A DNA stretch of 64,000 nt from Pagrus major (lineage: Eukaryota; Chordata; Actinopteri; Spariformes; Sparidae), in assembly GCF_040436345.1 (NCBI RefSeq), contig NC_133230.1:6345297-6409296 (forward strand), in the 5' to 3' direction. The translations under genes were made by a program, and so were the position numbers. Below, in pieces: positions 43,261 through 59,724 of this stretch. The notes beneath the pieces were generated by a model. That model was not told the DNA's origin. It searched no databases and saw only the letters and a program-made list of their open reading frames with translations. The stretch's first letter is position 1. Each line of letters starts with the position of its first letter.

Positions 43261-44353
43261 TTTTTGCTGTCCGCTTTATTCTCTCTTGATGGAAAGTCAC
43301 GTTTCCTGCGTGACTCGAACTGATGGCGGAATAAAAATAAAATGCTTTAGACGATTAGTAGCTCGGGACAAATATGACAAAATGGCGACACCTGCTGGTC
43401 ACACGCTGCCATTACCAAACTAGGCTGCTACTCAATTTAAAGGCTGACTCCAACACTTTTTCACATTAAAGTGTTTACTAGCTCATATATGAATAAATTA
43501 CTACTAACGTTACCTTTTCACATATTGCTCCCCAAGACCTGTAAACACACTTTAATGTGTAAAATTGATTAAGTTAGCCCTTAAAGAATAAACCAAGACC
43601 ACCAAAGAGGCATCAGATTCTTAAAATACCTTCTGAAGTAAAAGTATTATTTCAGCAGGAAATAATCCCTGTGAGTGATATATTTAATTATAAGACTGGC
43701 ACCCTAACATTCATGCTTCAGTCTGTAAGCAACATCTTACTGTTTAGGTTGAGGTGAAGCTGGTTTTAACAAATTTTTATAAAGTTTTGGGTGAAAAATT
43801 GGATAATTTCACCTCTTTCTGCATTGTGCTGTTATTTATAAGGTGCCATATGTAAGAATTGGTCGCATCAAGTCCAAAAGGTTGGAAACCACTGGATTGA
43901 TTTTTAATTATGTGTTGAGTTTTATAAGCTTCATATTATTTTTATCATGAAAAATTTTCAATTACAATAGTACCTCCAGCTGTCAGGTACATGTAGTGTA
44001 AAAAGTACAATATTTCTCTCTGGAATGGAGTGAAATAAGAGTATAAAGGAACATAAAATATGTATTTAAGTTACTTGAGTAAATCTGCTCACTTTCCACC
44101 ACAGTAAATCATGTTTGATTTGTGTAGTAAGGCCTCCAAGGGTAATTATCTTCAGCCATGATAAAAAACACTTGGAGTTATGAGTTTTTGATCATGAAAA
44201 AAAAAGTATAATTAAGCTGTTTTTGATCATGACAAAAACTAATATAATTTCATTGATATTTTGTTTATGTCATGAGAAAACAATGTGATCAAGCAAGACT
44301 CAAGACTATTGTCTGCCAACAACAAACACATCAGGACACGATAGCTGATACCT
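43261..44353. other. pcnx1-med6 intergenic region with an inverted repeat
   Basis: AT-rich DNA of about 1.1 kb. At 43462-43478 and 43541-43559 two arms (CACATTAAAGTGTTTAC and a near-perfect inverted copy with a 2-bp insertion) could form a hairpin with a loop of about 60 bp. Short near-duplicate 'tttgatcatga' words occur at about 44190 and 44222. No gene was seen. Confidence 0.6.
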
Positions 44354-44359
44354 TTTAAT
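44354..44359 (-). promoter_or_regulatory. med6: med6 polyadenylation signal (ATTAAA)
   Basis: ATTAAA on the minus strand about 550 nt after the stop, followed downstream by a GT-rich stretch (TGTGTTTGTTGTTGG). This is the best candidate end of the med6 transcript. Confidence 0.45.
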
Positions 44360-44908
44360 ACAAAAACACAAAGAGCAGGGTATTCTTTACAAAAAACACA
44401 TACAAACAATTGAAAGTGTTTGTAATTAAAGAGGAGCTTTTTGCTTTTCAGATGAGATAATGCTTCATGACACATCCCCCTGTAAAGCATGCTGGGAATC
44501 AAACCGTCCTCTGAAGTCACTACAACACAAATATTATGCTGATGTCAACAGTAAACCGACACTGATGCTGAGGTCAGCTTATCATCAAAAAACCTCATCC
44601 TTAGCATATACTGCTAAATGCCTGCTGACATCAGACAGTTAACCCCCGTTGGTAGTACGGCTGCCTGAAAGGTCCACAGTGCCAAACCTATCAAGTGTAC
44701 AAGACTAAGGTTACAGGGTAAAAGTAGTCCTGGCACTGAGACAAGCAACTGACTGACCCTTTTGGTGCCAGATCATTCTTAGCATCCTATAAACTGATCA
44801 AATGAGCAGAGCGGAAAGATAACAAAAATACTCCCAAGCTGTTCTTTCAGTTAGTACTGCAGGACTTCACATTTCTTTGCTCCATCTTCCCAGAATGTGA
44901 GAAAAATA

Positions 44909-47900
44909 TCACTGTAGCCTCGCTCTCTTCTCAGGAGGAGGTTTGCTTGGCGGTGCTGGGGCGGAGGACTTTGTGGCTGGTTCCCTTTCCTCTTGTTTTA
45001 CAGCTTCTGTGGGGGGTTCAGGCTCCTTCTTCACCTCAACTGCAATATAAGAGCACACAATTAAAGAAAAACTCATGGATCTTCTGGATATCTTCACACC
45101 ATTATCAATAGCCCCATTCACACTGCCCTTTGATTCCCGCACTCAAAGGGCAGTCTGAATGGGGCTACTATCTACTTTTAATTCCAAATCTAAAATTTCT
45201 GGATATAAAAAACAATGCACAACCCGGGTTCCCAAAAAAATTGGGACGCTGTGTAAAATGTAAATAGAAACAGAATGCAATCATTTGCAAATGAACTGTG
45301 TTTTACAGTTGTGTCCTGTTGAACCTCGCCCCATCTTTGCTTGTGAGCGACTGAGCCTTTCGAGGATGCCTCTTTCACACTCAATCATCATCACCTATCA
45401 CCTGTTACCAATTAACCTGTTTACCTGTGGAATGTTCCAAACAGGTGTTTTATGAATGTTCAACAACTTTCCCAGTCTTGTGTTGCCCCTGTCCGAACTA
45501 GTCTGAAATGTGTTGCTGGCATCAAATTCAGAATAAGCATATATTTCCAGAAATCAATGAAGTTGATGAGGTAAGATTAATACATTTGGCTTTGTGCTGT
45601 TTTCAATTGAGTATATGTCAAAAAGGATTAGCAAATAATCACATTGTGTTTTATTTGTTTTACAATGTCCCAACTTTTATTGAATTAGGATTGTAACAAT
45701 AGCACTACAAGTTAAACATAAACCCACCAATACCAAGACTGAATATAATCCCTTTTACAGCCCTTTCAATGTTAAGCACTGATGTCCACAGACTGACTGA
45801 CTGACTATTGATTACATTAGGATTGGAATATAACGTATTTGAAGATCATACCTGGAATAGGCTTCTCACCAGGCTTAGGCTGAAATTGCAGAAAGAAAAA
45901 CAATATTACTAAGATTCAATCACATTAACTTTAAATATTTTTTTATTTCAAATGAAATGACAGAAAATATTAAAACATTAATAACTGCAGTCTGTAGACC
46001 CTTTTATACTGCCTTTGCATTATGCTGACGTTGTTTCGTTCAGTGTAGAAAAGCAAAGGCGGCATGATGACAAGTCTTCTTTATGGCAGTATTGCAGCAT
46101 CTCTGTTTAAAAAGGGCCAGTTTAACTGTTGAACTGTACCTGGTAGAATGTTGGTGGAAACTTGGACCTGAGGTCCAAAAGGAGTGTGTCAACACGGTGC
46201 CTCTGAAACAGTGAACTTGGTTCTTCCTTCTTCTTTGACTTTGGCTTAGTTTTTTCTGTAAAAAAGAGAAAGAGTTGTGTTGATCACATGAAGTTACTAT
46301 TTTAGTTCAATTTTGCTCTGACTCAGTTTATTTTATGTCTTTAAGATCTGTGGCACATGTCTGATTTAGCAGCTGTTTGTAATCGCACTGTTTCAACTGA
46401 TTTCATCATTTACACTCAATTTATGAAAGAAGACAACATTTTATCAATAGGAAACATGTCAATCTGAGAAATACAGTAACAGTAATGTACATAGGCTACT
46501 TCATCGCCCTTGTAGAAAGTGTTTACTTTTATATAGAGCGGGCAAGTGAGAACTGATCACAAGTGGTCACTCGAGATGCATGTAATGAAATGATCGACTT
46601 AGAGCTGTCCACTTGTGATCGTATCACTCAGGACAGATGTTAAAAACAGGTCTGATTAGGGCCACTGATCTTATTACAGGAACCATTTCACCTATAACTA
46701 TATTAAATTAACTGCCAAAGCCTAACCTCTTTCCTCCTGGTCCTTGAAGTGCCACCAGTATCCTTTGGATGGGTGATAGCGGCAGTACGACATGGCCTCA
46801 TCAAAAGCAGACTGGATTCCATGGACAGCAGAGAGCTAAAACAGATGTGATTGATTTCACTCACAATTAAACCCCTATCCAGTCAACACACCAAACTCCC
46901 TCTTCAACAGCCTTTATAATACACAGTTCCAGGTGTATTTTTTAGGAACATTGTAGAAATTCTTACCGCTCTTGAGCTGATAACTGTTCCCAGGTCTGGG
47001 GCCTGATACACCACTCCTGCTATGATGTAGTAGTCAGCCATGGGAATAACTACAGGACGAAAACATACAGTAGAAGAGACAATAAGATCCTCACATGCAA
47101 GGTTGTGTGTGTGTTACCTTTCTGGTGACGGTGACAAGCATAATCAAACATCTAATTATTGACATTTTAAATGAAATAAATGTAACAGTTTCAGGGTTAG
47201 GGTTAGGTGTTGGGTGTGTGTTTTGTTACCAGTGACCACTTTTATGCAGCTGGATAATGATACAAAGGACATCTATGGACAGTTGTATCACTGATAGGCT
47301 GCTTATTAGGCTATTTGTTTTTATTAAACAGTCATATACATGCTCCTTGGTCATTGACTGGACAGTATCCCACAATTTAATCATTTGAAAATTGAATCAG
47401 ATGCTGCACTGCTCACCTTGTGTTGCTGACTGCCTCTGTTGTTTACGGATTATATAAAGAATTGGCTCCTGAGCATGAAGAAGAATGTACTCCACTCCCA
47501 CCATCTGACTGAAAATAAACACAAACAATGTTTGCTTTTAGTTTTGCAAATGTAAATCAATACTACACATTTGCTGCTGGGTAAACAGAACAAGTTATAA
47601 GTACAAGCACCACAAGTTGTGCATCCATTCAGTATCTTTGCATGATATGAGACATAATTTCTCTATTTTCAACTTCCTTATTGTGCTTTTTTCCCCCACA
47701 TAACACCACTGTGTAAGATAAACTTACTTCAGATGTTCCAGGGTAAGCCGCTGCATCTTCACTACCTCATTATTACAGGTTCGGTCGTAGAAGGGGTTGC
47801 TTCTCTCAGAGAAGTAGTCCAGTACATTTCCAGGGTTAAGAATCGGCACCCAATTACTGTCCACCCAGGAAATCCCAAGAAGGTTGTCTGTAAATTCAAC

Positions 47901-48893
47901 AAAAAAATTAAAACATGTCCTGAGCTGAGGGCACGTTACATACATGTGAGGTTCACAATGATTAGGATTATACTGAATGGTTTGAAGGCATGGATGAAGC
48001 AGGCACTCATCATAGCCTTATATATTATGTACGGCTCTGTTTTAATAAATATAATAAAACAACTTCAATCAGAACTGTAAGACCTGAATAAGCATTTCAG
48101 AATAACCAAACTCCTGAAATATTGAGACACATTTTTTTTCCGTATTGATATTGTTTGTGTGTTTTGTTTGAACAACATAAAGTCATTTAACGTCTCATAT
48201 TTTTTTAGGAAAGGGTTCACTTTTGAGCCCTTTTGAGAATGGCGTTTATATGTTTTTAACAAATGAACTCTTCCAGTGTTAAACTAGTATCAGGTCCATT
48301 ATGAATAAAGCCCGTTACAGATGGTAGTGACAGAAGAATAAGGAGACTGTAATTTCTCCTCCTGCATCTTAGAGCGGCTGAGTGCTGCCATTACTAACCA
48401 TCAGTTACTACCAACTACGTACTTATCACAGTACCAAAGCATAAAAATCAGTCATTTTACTGATAAATATAACGAGTGAAAGGTCATTAACTTGTGTTTA
48501 ACTATAACGGAGCAGTCAGTGACCGCAACGTTATCTAAACTGCAAATTTCTATAACGTCAATTATTCAAACCCTAATTTTCCAGAAACATTGCTGGAATG
48601 TATATGCAGAATATATTTATTTGTTTTCTCTTTTAGCTCAAACGTAAAACAAAACCGAAAGCCAGCAAGCATTAGCAAAATTAGCCGAGCTGCTAATCAA
48701 AGCGGAGGAGGTGCTAATCGCCGCTAACGCTAGCTTTTAGCACGAACAATATATCATATACAGAGCAGCTTCATGTCAAAGGGTACACACAGAACATATA
48801 AACAGACTTATTAAATCACTGCAAAAAAAACTGAATGGAAATAACTTAATATAAAACGGGGATTTGTCTACCTCTGAAATCCACCGCCGCCAT
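44909..48893 (-). CDS. med6: Mediator complex subunit 6, complete in 8 exons (246 aa)
   Basis: MED6 is a head-module subunit of the Mediator complex that links activators to RNA polymerase II in the nucleus. Exons in transcript order: 48872-48893, 47728-47887, 47417-47508, 46967-47049, 46727-46835, 46140-46255, 45852-45879, 44909-45039. They total 741 nt including the stop, or 246 residues, the same length as human MED6. The conserved Med6 domain fills the N-terminal half ([37 protein letters not shown]). The tail is Lys/Glu/Pro-rich and ends EKRARLQ. Exon 7 is only 28 nt (PKPGEKPIP). The start is the first ATG after the promoter-like region and opens MAAVDFRDNLLG. It is divergent from ttc9, about 1.6 kb away. 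Confidence 0.98.
45109..45167. mobile_element. Tiny palindromic element (hairpin MITE-like)
   Basis: Two 25-nt arms (45109-45133 and 45143-45167) are inverted copies with a single mismatch, separated by a 9-nt loop. Both ends are TA, which suggests a TA target site. The arm word AGCCCCATTCACACTG resembles the ends of the short elements at 4096-4191 and 45995-46119. In med6 intron 7. Confidence 0.65.
45219..45694. mobile_element. Non-autonomous DNA transposon, about 476 bp
   Basis: The left end (ACAACCCGGGTTCCC ... TTGGGACGCTGTGTAAAAT) and the right end read in reverse (ACAATCCTAATTC ... GTTGGGACATTGTAAAAC) align for about 70 bp, so the ends are long inverted repeats. The sequence is one I recognise as common in fish genomes. 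It contains no transposase. Superfamily not assigned. The word AACAAT flanks both sides and may be a target duplication. In med6 intron 7. Confidence 0.75.
45995..46119. mobile_element. Short non-autonomous element, copy B
   Basis: It begins TAGACCCTTTTATACTGCC and ends AAAAAGGGCCA, giving imperfect inverted ends. The interior (TATGCTGACGTTG, GTTCAGTGTA, AGCAAAGGCGG, CAGTATTGCAGCATCT) matches 4096-4191 in order. About 125 bp, in med6 intron 6. Confidence 0.6.
47888..48871 (-). other. med6: med6 intron 1
   Basis: About 1 kb of AT-rich DNA. No repeat family was recognised and no exon-like frame seen. Other med6 introns over 300 bp hold the elements listed above (45040-45851) or nothing notable (46256-46726, 47050-47416). 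Confidence 0.6.
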
Positions 48894-48899
48894 GATATA

Positions 48900-48960
48900 A
48901 ACAATTGTCGCACAAAGATGACGTATTCACTAGGTTTCCGGTAGTTTGATGACGTCGCCT
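48900..48960 (-). promoter_or_regulatory. med6: med6 proximal promoter: two ATF/CREB sites and an ETS site
   Basis: Within 70 bp upstream of the med6 ATG lie TGACGT (48919-48924), an ETS-type ACCGGAAAC on the minus strand (about 48934-48942) and TGACGTCG (48950-48957). CRE and ETS sites close to the start are typical of TATA-less housekeeping promoters. Function is inferred from the motifs. Confidence 0.5.
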
Positions 48961-50280
48961 CAATCGTCCCGATTAGTTAAATTGGGAGAAAGAGCACAAA
49001 TTAAGTGTTTTAAAGTCATTTTAATAAAGAGAAAATGTGTACAAAAACGAGACACTACTGTTATTATTTTAATCTTACTATTATATTATTAACTCGGTGT
49101 TTTTTTAGCCTCATAGGCCACAAAAGGTAAACACAGCAATCCAAGAGCACAGTGACTGAGAGAACCATAATGAATCTGTGTAGCCTATAGTGATTTTTAA
49201 AAAATGTGATTTGGCAATATTAATATTTAATTCTAACAAACCATTAAAATTAATTTGTAAGAGATGTAGTACTGCGGGCTGTGTAAATCCCAATAAAAGT
49301 AGTGCAAACAAGCATCAGTTTGAGGATTACGCAATCGGCCATATTTATTAGCCTCCGTGGCTCGTGATCTTTATTTTCGATCTGCAGCATTTGCTCCAGA
49401 GAGCCGAAATTCCAGAGACACACCCAGACAGCTGAGTTCACAGCCCTGTGAGTGTGACAGGACAGATGGATTTAAGCATGGTGAAAACACAAGCTTACAC
49501 ACATTCCAGTGTTGTTGATAGAATGACACTGTAATGAGAAGCAACAAAAGGAACAGCCGTATTCATCACTTGGCTGTCTGCCCCTCTACTTCATAATAGA
49601 GGCTCATAACACTATTACCCAGGTTTGAATGACATCATAGCCTGTCATTAAGGGCTGTAGCCTGTCATGAGTGTGTCCAAAGTGGCTGCGCAGAAAGCGA
49701 ACAGTCAGGGGGAACAGCAGGCCGCTCGGGCGAGAGACAACAGGCTGGATGATCTTTATCTGATAGAGATGACTGCATTCCTCTAATCTGAGATAAGAGC
49801 GAGGGGCTGAAAGGGCATATTTAAGTGTAAGGGGTTGATATCATCTTACTGTAAGATATATGGTTAAAGAGGCTGAAATGGTGCCAATTTCCAAATTAAT
49901 TTCCACGGGCAGACACAGAAAAATCTGATAAAATGAGTCATTATTCATTTGTTTGATGCTTTATGTATTTTATTTGACTGAAACGTAATAAGACAAGACA
50001 TACAAGATAAAGAACACAACATATATTCAGGCATATTGAAGCAGGAGCATATTTAACTGGAAATATTTTATTAGGTATAATAAAAAAATAACTAATGTGA
50101 TTTTTTTTTCTCAATACAAATTATTGCACAGTCCCTTTATGGATAAAAAAACCCCATATCTACAAATAAAGCATTGTCATTGCATCTGTTTGGAATAAAT
50201 CTTTGTTCAGTTTCCAAATAAGCTGCTAATGAAATTATCTTCAAATAAACTGATGATCAAACCTCTCCTCTTCCTGCTGG
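48961..50280. other. med6-ttc9 divergent intergenic region
   Basis: About 1.3 kb between the two upstream regions. A T-rich stretch lies at about 50100-50110. No gene or clear repeat was seen. Regulatory sequence for either gene could lie here. Confidence 0.6.
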
Positions 50281-54602
<4,322 letters not shown>

Positions 54603-55381
54603 GCACTCGCCGTCTGATGAGTTCTCACCCGTCATAAATTTAAGCCCTACCGTGTGCCACCCAGACCTTACACACCACGAGTTAGAGGTCCTGGTGTGAG
54701 TATTTGTTTGCTTTTGCCTTGCACAGCATCTGGTGGCCAGTTATGTGATTGAACTTTATCATTGTGTGCTTGAAGCATTTTTTTTTCAAAGAATTGTACC
54801 TGAATACTGAATTTCTGTCTCCAAACCACCAAATTTATCTGGTATGAATCCCAAGTATTTTTTAACCTTTACAAACTGATGCACTGCCAGTCCAAACATT
54901 GCACATACAGGCCAACACTTGTGATAGAGACAGGAGCAACAACGTCCTCAGAGTGAATCCAGCATGTCTGCAGGCGAGCGTAACTGTAATTTAGCAAGTG
55001 CCCTCGCACAAGATGTCTTTTGGAAATGCCATGGAGTAAATGAGTAACAACCACCTACACTTCTGTCACCATACTTTGTTCCTGAAGTACAACGAAAACC
55101 AAGATTTTTTTATTCTCTCGATTATATTTGAAGGTGCTTTTTAGTGAGTAGGTTTTTTTAAAGTGTGTAGGCAGGGACATCAAGAGCACATGGTTGCTAA
55201 TTGCAGTACGAACTAAAGAGACATATCACAAAAATGTAAATAGGCTACTTTATAAAAATCATAAAAAAAATATAATGGAGAAACAAGCTATTTGTGTTTA
55301 TTAATGCCAAAACAAAGCACTTCACTCATAGCATTTTCTGTATCTACAAATACTGTATGTTTACTGTAAAGGTATGCGTGT

Positions 55382-55387
55382 AATAAA
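55382..55387 (+). promoter_or_regulatory. ttc9: ttc9 polyadenylation signal
   Basis: AATAAA about 780 nt after the stop, followed within 30 nt by a GT-rich stretch (TTTTTGTTGTGCTG). The 3' end of ttc9 is likely near 55405. Confidence 0.6.
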
Positions 55388-57635
55388 AGTGTCTATTGAT
55401 TGAAGTACTTTTTGTTGTGCTGCAGTGGATTTCTCTTCAATTTATCTTTTCCCTCCTACGTTCCTAACAAGCTGAAATAGGTCTATGGAGAAATGCTGAT
55501 GAAACCACATTTCTAAATATACATAAGTGAACTTTACACTGTGGCGGCTGCCATGGTGAGGCCTCCGGATATAACACAGGCAATTTTATAGAAGTGGAAG
55601 CATGCCTTCAAATTCTTTAAATCTGCAAGGTTGAACAAAACACTGTTATATTACCATTTAAATTGATATGGCAACTAGCAAACTGTGGCCTCTTAACACA
55701 TTAACGGACACCAGCAGCAGCAGCAGCAGCATCTAGAGTCGAGCATCTGCCACCTAATAATGAGTCCAAGTGCAATTTTCACTGTCTTTTAGCTCTGTTT
55801 TTGGTTTCCACCTTCTCCTTAGGGAAATATTGCTAAATGCTCACCAGCTAACTTCTCTCTGTATGCTGTTTGCTCCTAGTTAGCTTGTGTCTCTCGTGTA
55901 TTGGCGTAAGTATAAAGTATCCATTTCCCAGAAAGATAAACATCTGGTAATGTTTAACGGTGAAGGTTTCTCCAGATTCCTCAAAGATCGATTAAACCTT
56001 CTGGATGAAAAAATATTCTGTCCACTGTATGATGAAATAAGATTTGTGACTCTGCAACTCTGTTTTCTGATATAAACCAAGATGGCAGCCGCCCATTTAT
56101 CAAACTTACAAGGTTTTTATTTTTAGACATTGCAAGGTAATTATCTTTTTGAGAAAACACCTGAGTCACAGTGGTAAATATGTATCTATCCACATCTTGT
56201 TATTGCCAGGTAAGTATCTTTCTGATAGCTGTGTGACTGAATTATGATTATAGGAGCCATTTTTGTTGTTTTCAATTAAAGAACTACAAAGGCGTCACAG
56301 TTAAGTTAAGCAGGACGCAATCACTGTGCGTCATTTAGGACGAAGGACACACAGGTGTGCGTGATGAGAGGGACGCCAAGGAGCAGTTGTTTTCAACCGC
56401 TTGAACATTAGATCGAAATTAATAGAAAGAAAATCTAACTTGTTTGTTTTATTAAAACAAAGGTTGTTTATTTGAATTTGAATTATTTGAATCCACGTGC
56501 GTTTTGTTTTGGTGCATGCATCAAAATATTTTTATTTATATTTTCTTTTAGCGTAACGCTCCGTACAAACATTCACCGACATTCATCACCATTCATCAAT
56601 CCCTCATCCCAACCCAGACCTTCAGTCGACAACAAGTGAGTGCTGCGGAGTTTATGTGGATACAGAGGAGGCGCGTTCCGTCCTAGGGCGTCCCTTGGGT
56701 TTGAATAGAGGACTGGAAACCTTGACAGGCTCTTTAGCTGCTGGACTTTGTCCGTCTATTGTTTGGTAATGAGCAAATAGTGTACAGTGAGATTCATTTT
56801 TTAAATTTTTTTGGTTTGTTTTTTGAAGACAGTTGCCTCCTGCGGTGGAAAACACCAAAGGCCACGAGAGCGCAGTGCCAGTGAACTAAAATAGTAAAGT
56901 TATGGGCAGGTACAGCCAGTTTCAAACCGAATAATTCAACAAGGACACACAGATAACCCAGTTGGATTGTTTACTATGATTTTACTCAAATCAGTGTGTT
57001 CCAGTGCAAATACAAGTCAGTCAGTAACAGTATCATTCCCAACCTGAACAATGTCCATCAGCAACAGTAAGATCAGCTTATTCATGGTAACATTTCAGAC
57101 AGATAATCACGCCTTGGCAACACCTCAGAGGAACAGCTTCATTTCAACTATCACCCTTAGTTGAAATACTGAGTTTTTACTCTTATCACGTGATCACATT
57201 CTGCACAGTCCTCAGAGAAAAAGCATTCACATTAACATGTACATTGAGTCACACTTGGGATAAAGACAGATCAAATCTGAGAGAGTGCGGTCCTCCAGGC
57301 TGAGAGGAAAAATTAAATGAGAGAAACGGGCATTCAGACCAGAGTCAGATAGTGTTTTTCAAATAAATGGTCGTTAGCTCTTTTTTCTGTCTACTAGTTT
57401 GACGGTTAATTGGTAGGATTCATCGCCTCTGTTAGCACCAGTAACTGGACAATGCCTGAAATTCCCAAAATATTGGGAGTTTCTTTGTCAAGCAGGTTTA
57501 AATAACAAATACTTAACTCCAGTCCAGTCCAGACCCACGCAAGTAAAATTTGGAAACAAAAACTAACCAATGTGCACAACCCTGTTCACTGCGTTTCGCT
57601 AAAGGAAATAACTTTTTGCAACTTCTGGATTTGGG

Positions 57636-58265
57636 GCTGCAGTTAATGCTTAATCTGTTGATTAGAGCCCGACCGATATATTGCATCGGCCGATATTGGC
57701 TACCACAGAAACAGTATATCGGTATCTGCATATATTTTGTCCGATATGTGCCGATATGACAACTTTTATTACAGAACATAATGCATATAAAGATGCTTGT
57801 GGTGGTCATGTTGGACAATTTATCGTCTTAACTTTGAAATATCCTGCCTCCATTACGTATCTTGATGAACACATTTGAGGGATTATTGCAAAAAATGTGT
57901 GTTTATGTATATATTCTGTGAATATAAGAATATCGGCCAATATATACAGTATATCGATATCGAAATTTCTTTAGTCCCTAATATCAGTATCAGCCCCAAA
58001 AATTCAGTATCTGTCAGGCTTCACAATTGCTTAATTGTTTATAAAATAAAAAAACAAACACTCAAAGCCACTTCCTTAAGCCGAAATTGTCATCAAAATG
58101 CTCATTTTACCAGGACAGCAGTCCAAAACATTCTTTATTCTCAGTTTAATATCAGATGAGATAAAGAAAAGCAGCAAATCTCACAGCTGAGATGCTGGGA
58201 CCAGGGAACATTTGGTGTTTCAAGTTCAACAATTAATCGATTTTCAAAATATTGATTAATAGACT
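57636..58265 (+). repeat. Dispersed AATCGATT-related repeat split by a later insertion
   Basis: The left piece (57636-57664) starts GGGGCTGCAGTTAATG. The right piece (about 58021-58265) contains CATTTTACCAGGACAGCAGTCC, CAGTTTAATATCAGATGAGA, a CTGGGACCAGGGAACATTTGG block and ATTAATCGATTTTCAAAATA, in the order known from this fish repeat. Between them sits a separate element with its own inverted ends. Confidence 0.65.
57666..58020. mobile_element. Inserted non-autonomous DNA element, about 355 bp
   Basis: The left end is AGCCCGACCGATATAT. The right end read in reverse is AGCCTGACAGATACTG, so the ends are imperfect inverted repeats. The interior is rich in CGATAT/ATCGGCC words, the signature of a common fish element. 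No open frame of interest. Confidence 0.7.
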
Positions 58266-59724
58266 AGTTGTCTGCTTTGGCTCTGTAGTAGGATTGAAGC
58301 TACTTGTACCCTTGTTAGAGATGTTGAAAAACCTGCAGCAGAGAAATGAAAAACAACCTGAAGGTAATTTAAAATAAATGCATGAAACAAACAAAAGAAC
58401 ATGAAGCGAGTCGAACGTGGCAGCATTTTGTTGGAAGCCACATTCACTCTTAAAACATTCATGGAACGGTAACGAGTGTCAAAAATCAAGGCAAAAATAC
58501 AACGGATTATAAAAAATAAACCATCATAATAAATTAATACATCAGTGAAATTAAATAAATCATTACAAATATAAATAATCAAGAATGAACTTCCACACAT
58601 GCCACCAGGGCCTGTTTTCGCCTGTGTGCCATTCAACAAGTCATGCAGTTTGCTGCTTACATAATCAAGTGATACTTAACATCCCTCATCTTATCTTGAT
58701 CAACAATTTATGAGGCAGACATTTTACACAGTTACAAATACATAGTTCCCTTTTTAGTTTGGAGAAACATGTCTCAACTGGTGGGTCGGGACCCAAACGA
58801 GCTGCTCTGACAGGGTCACAAACAGAAGACTGAACTCCACAGAGACTTAATGAGTTCTTTGATATATTATTGGTTTGTGACTTCCTGACCATGTTTCGGT
58901 CCCAATTCAAGCCCAGGGAGTAGTGACATTCTTCTCTTGGTACAGTTCCCCCGTACAGGACTCGAGACGGTGTCAGACATTATTGTTCCGACACCGTTTC
59001 AAGACTTATGCAAAGGAATTGCTCATATTATACAACAGCATCCCCTGTACCCAGAATATTACTCTGTACAAGTGATTGGTGATGACAGGTGCTCAGCACA
59101 AAACGGGAATCCATCAGCCGCTAACACAGGAGAGTGAGTTAAACAGACAAATTACAAAGAATCAGAGACCACGTTTCTTACAAATGGAAAAACCCTGAAG
59201 CTTTACATTCATGACGCTTTCCAAAAGTGCACTTCATTAAATGCACAATCTTGAACTCAGGCTTGAAATTAAGAAAAGTATGTAAAGCTTTGTGACTATC
59301 AATGGCATCCTGCTACAAAGCCATTAATCAGCTCATTCCCAAAGAAAAACAGCCTTTACGTCTTGACAAATGACAGTGTTTCTATAACTGAGAGAAATCA
59401 AGTAGTGTTAATGCATTACACAACCCGACCTGGGTCAAATGAATGACTTTTCATGGTTTGTTTTAGCAGTTTTAGATGTCATATTGAAGGATTTTCATCA
59501 CAACACATGTCAGAAAGGCCAAATATTAAAAGTAAATGTCTTCCTGTAATTTAGTGAAAATATTGTACGTGGAGAAAGGTGAACCACCTTCATTAAGTCC
59601 CGATTAAAGCTAAAAACAGATGAATTTTTTAAGTATTATTTGGCCCACACCTGTAACAATCCAAAGGCTACCAGCAGGGACAGTCCCCTCTTTGAGATGG
59701 GAGGCGTATGCACTTGGGGCTGAT

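Larger units (their letters stand above)
55410..59724. other. ttc9-map3k9 interval including the map3k9 3' UTR
   Basis: The two genes converge here, so the interval holds both 3' ends. It includes a short CAG run at about 55709-55730 and the nested repeats at 57636-58265. The right part probably belongs to a long map3k9 3' UTR, but no convincing minus-strand polyadenylation signal stands out. Small open frames here show no domain or codon pattern worth calling. Confidence 0.5.

Noticed and set aside
46721-46730. A frameshift in med6 between exons 5 and 6
   Set aside because: First suspected from a misplaced donor. The correct donor follows GAAAGAG at 46727, and the reading frame is continuous.
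58937-59137. 66-residue plus-strand open frame between ttc9 and map3k9
   Set aside because: No recognisable domain, no splice partners, and it lies in the probable map3k9 3' UTR.
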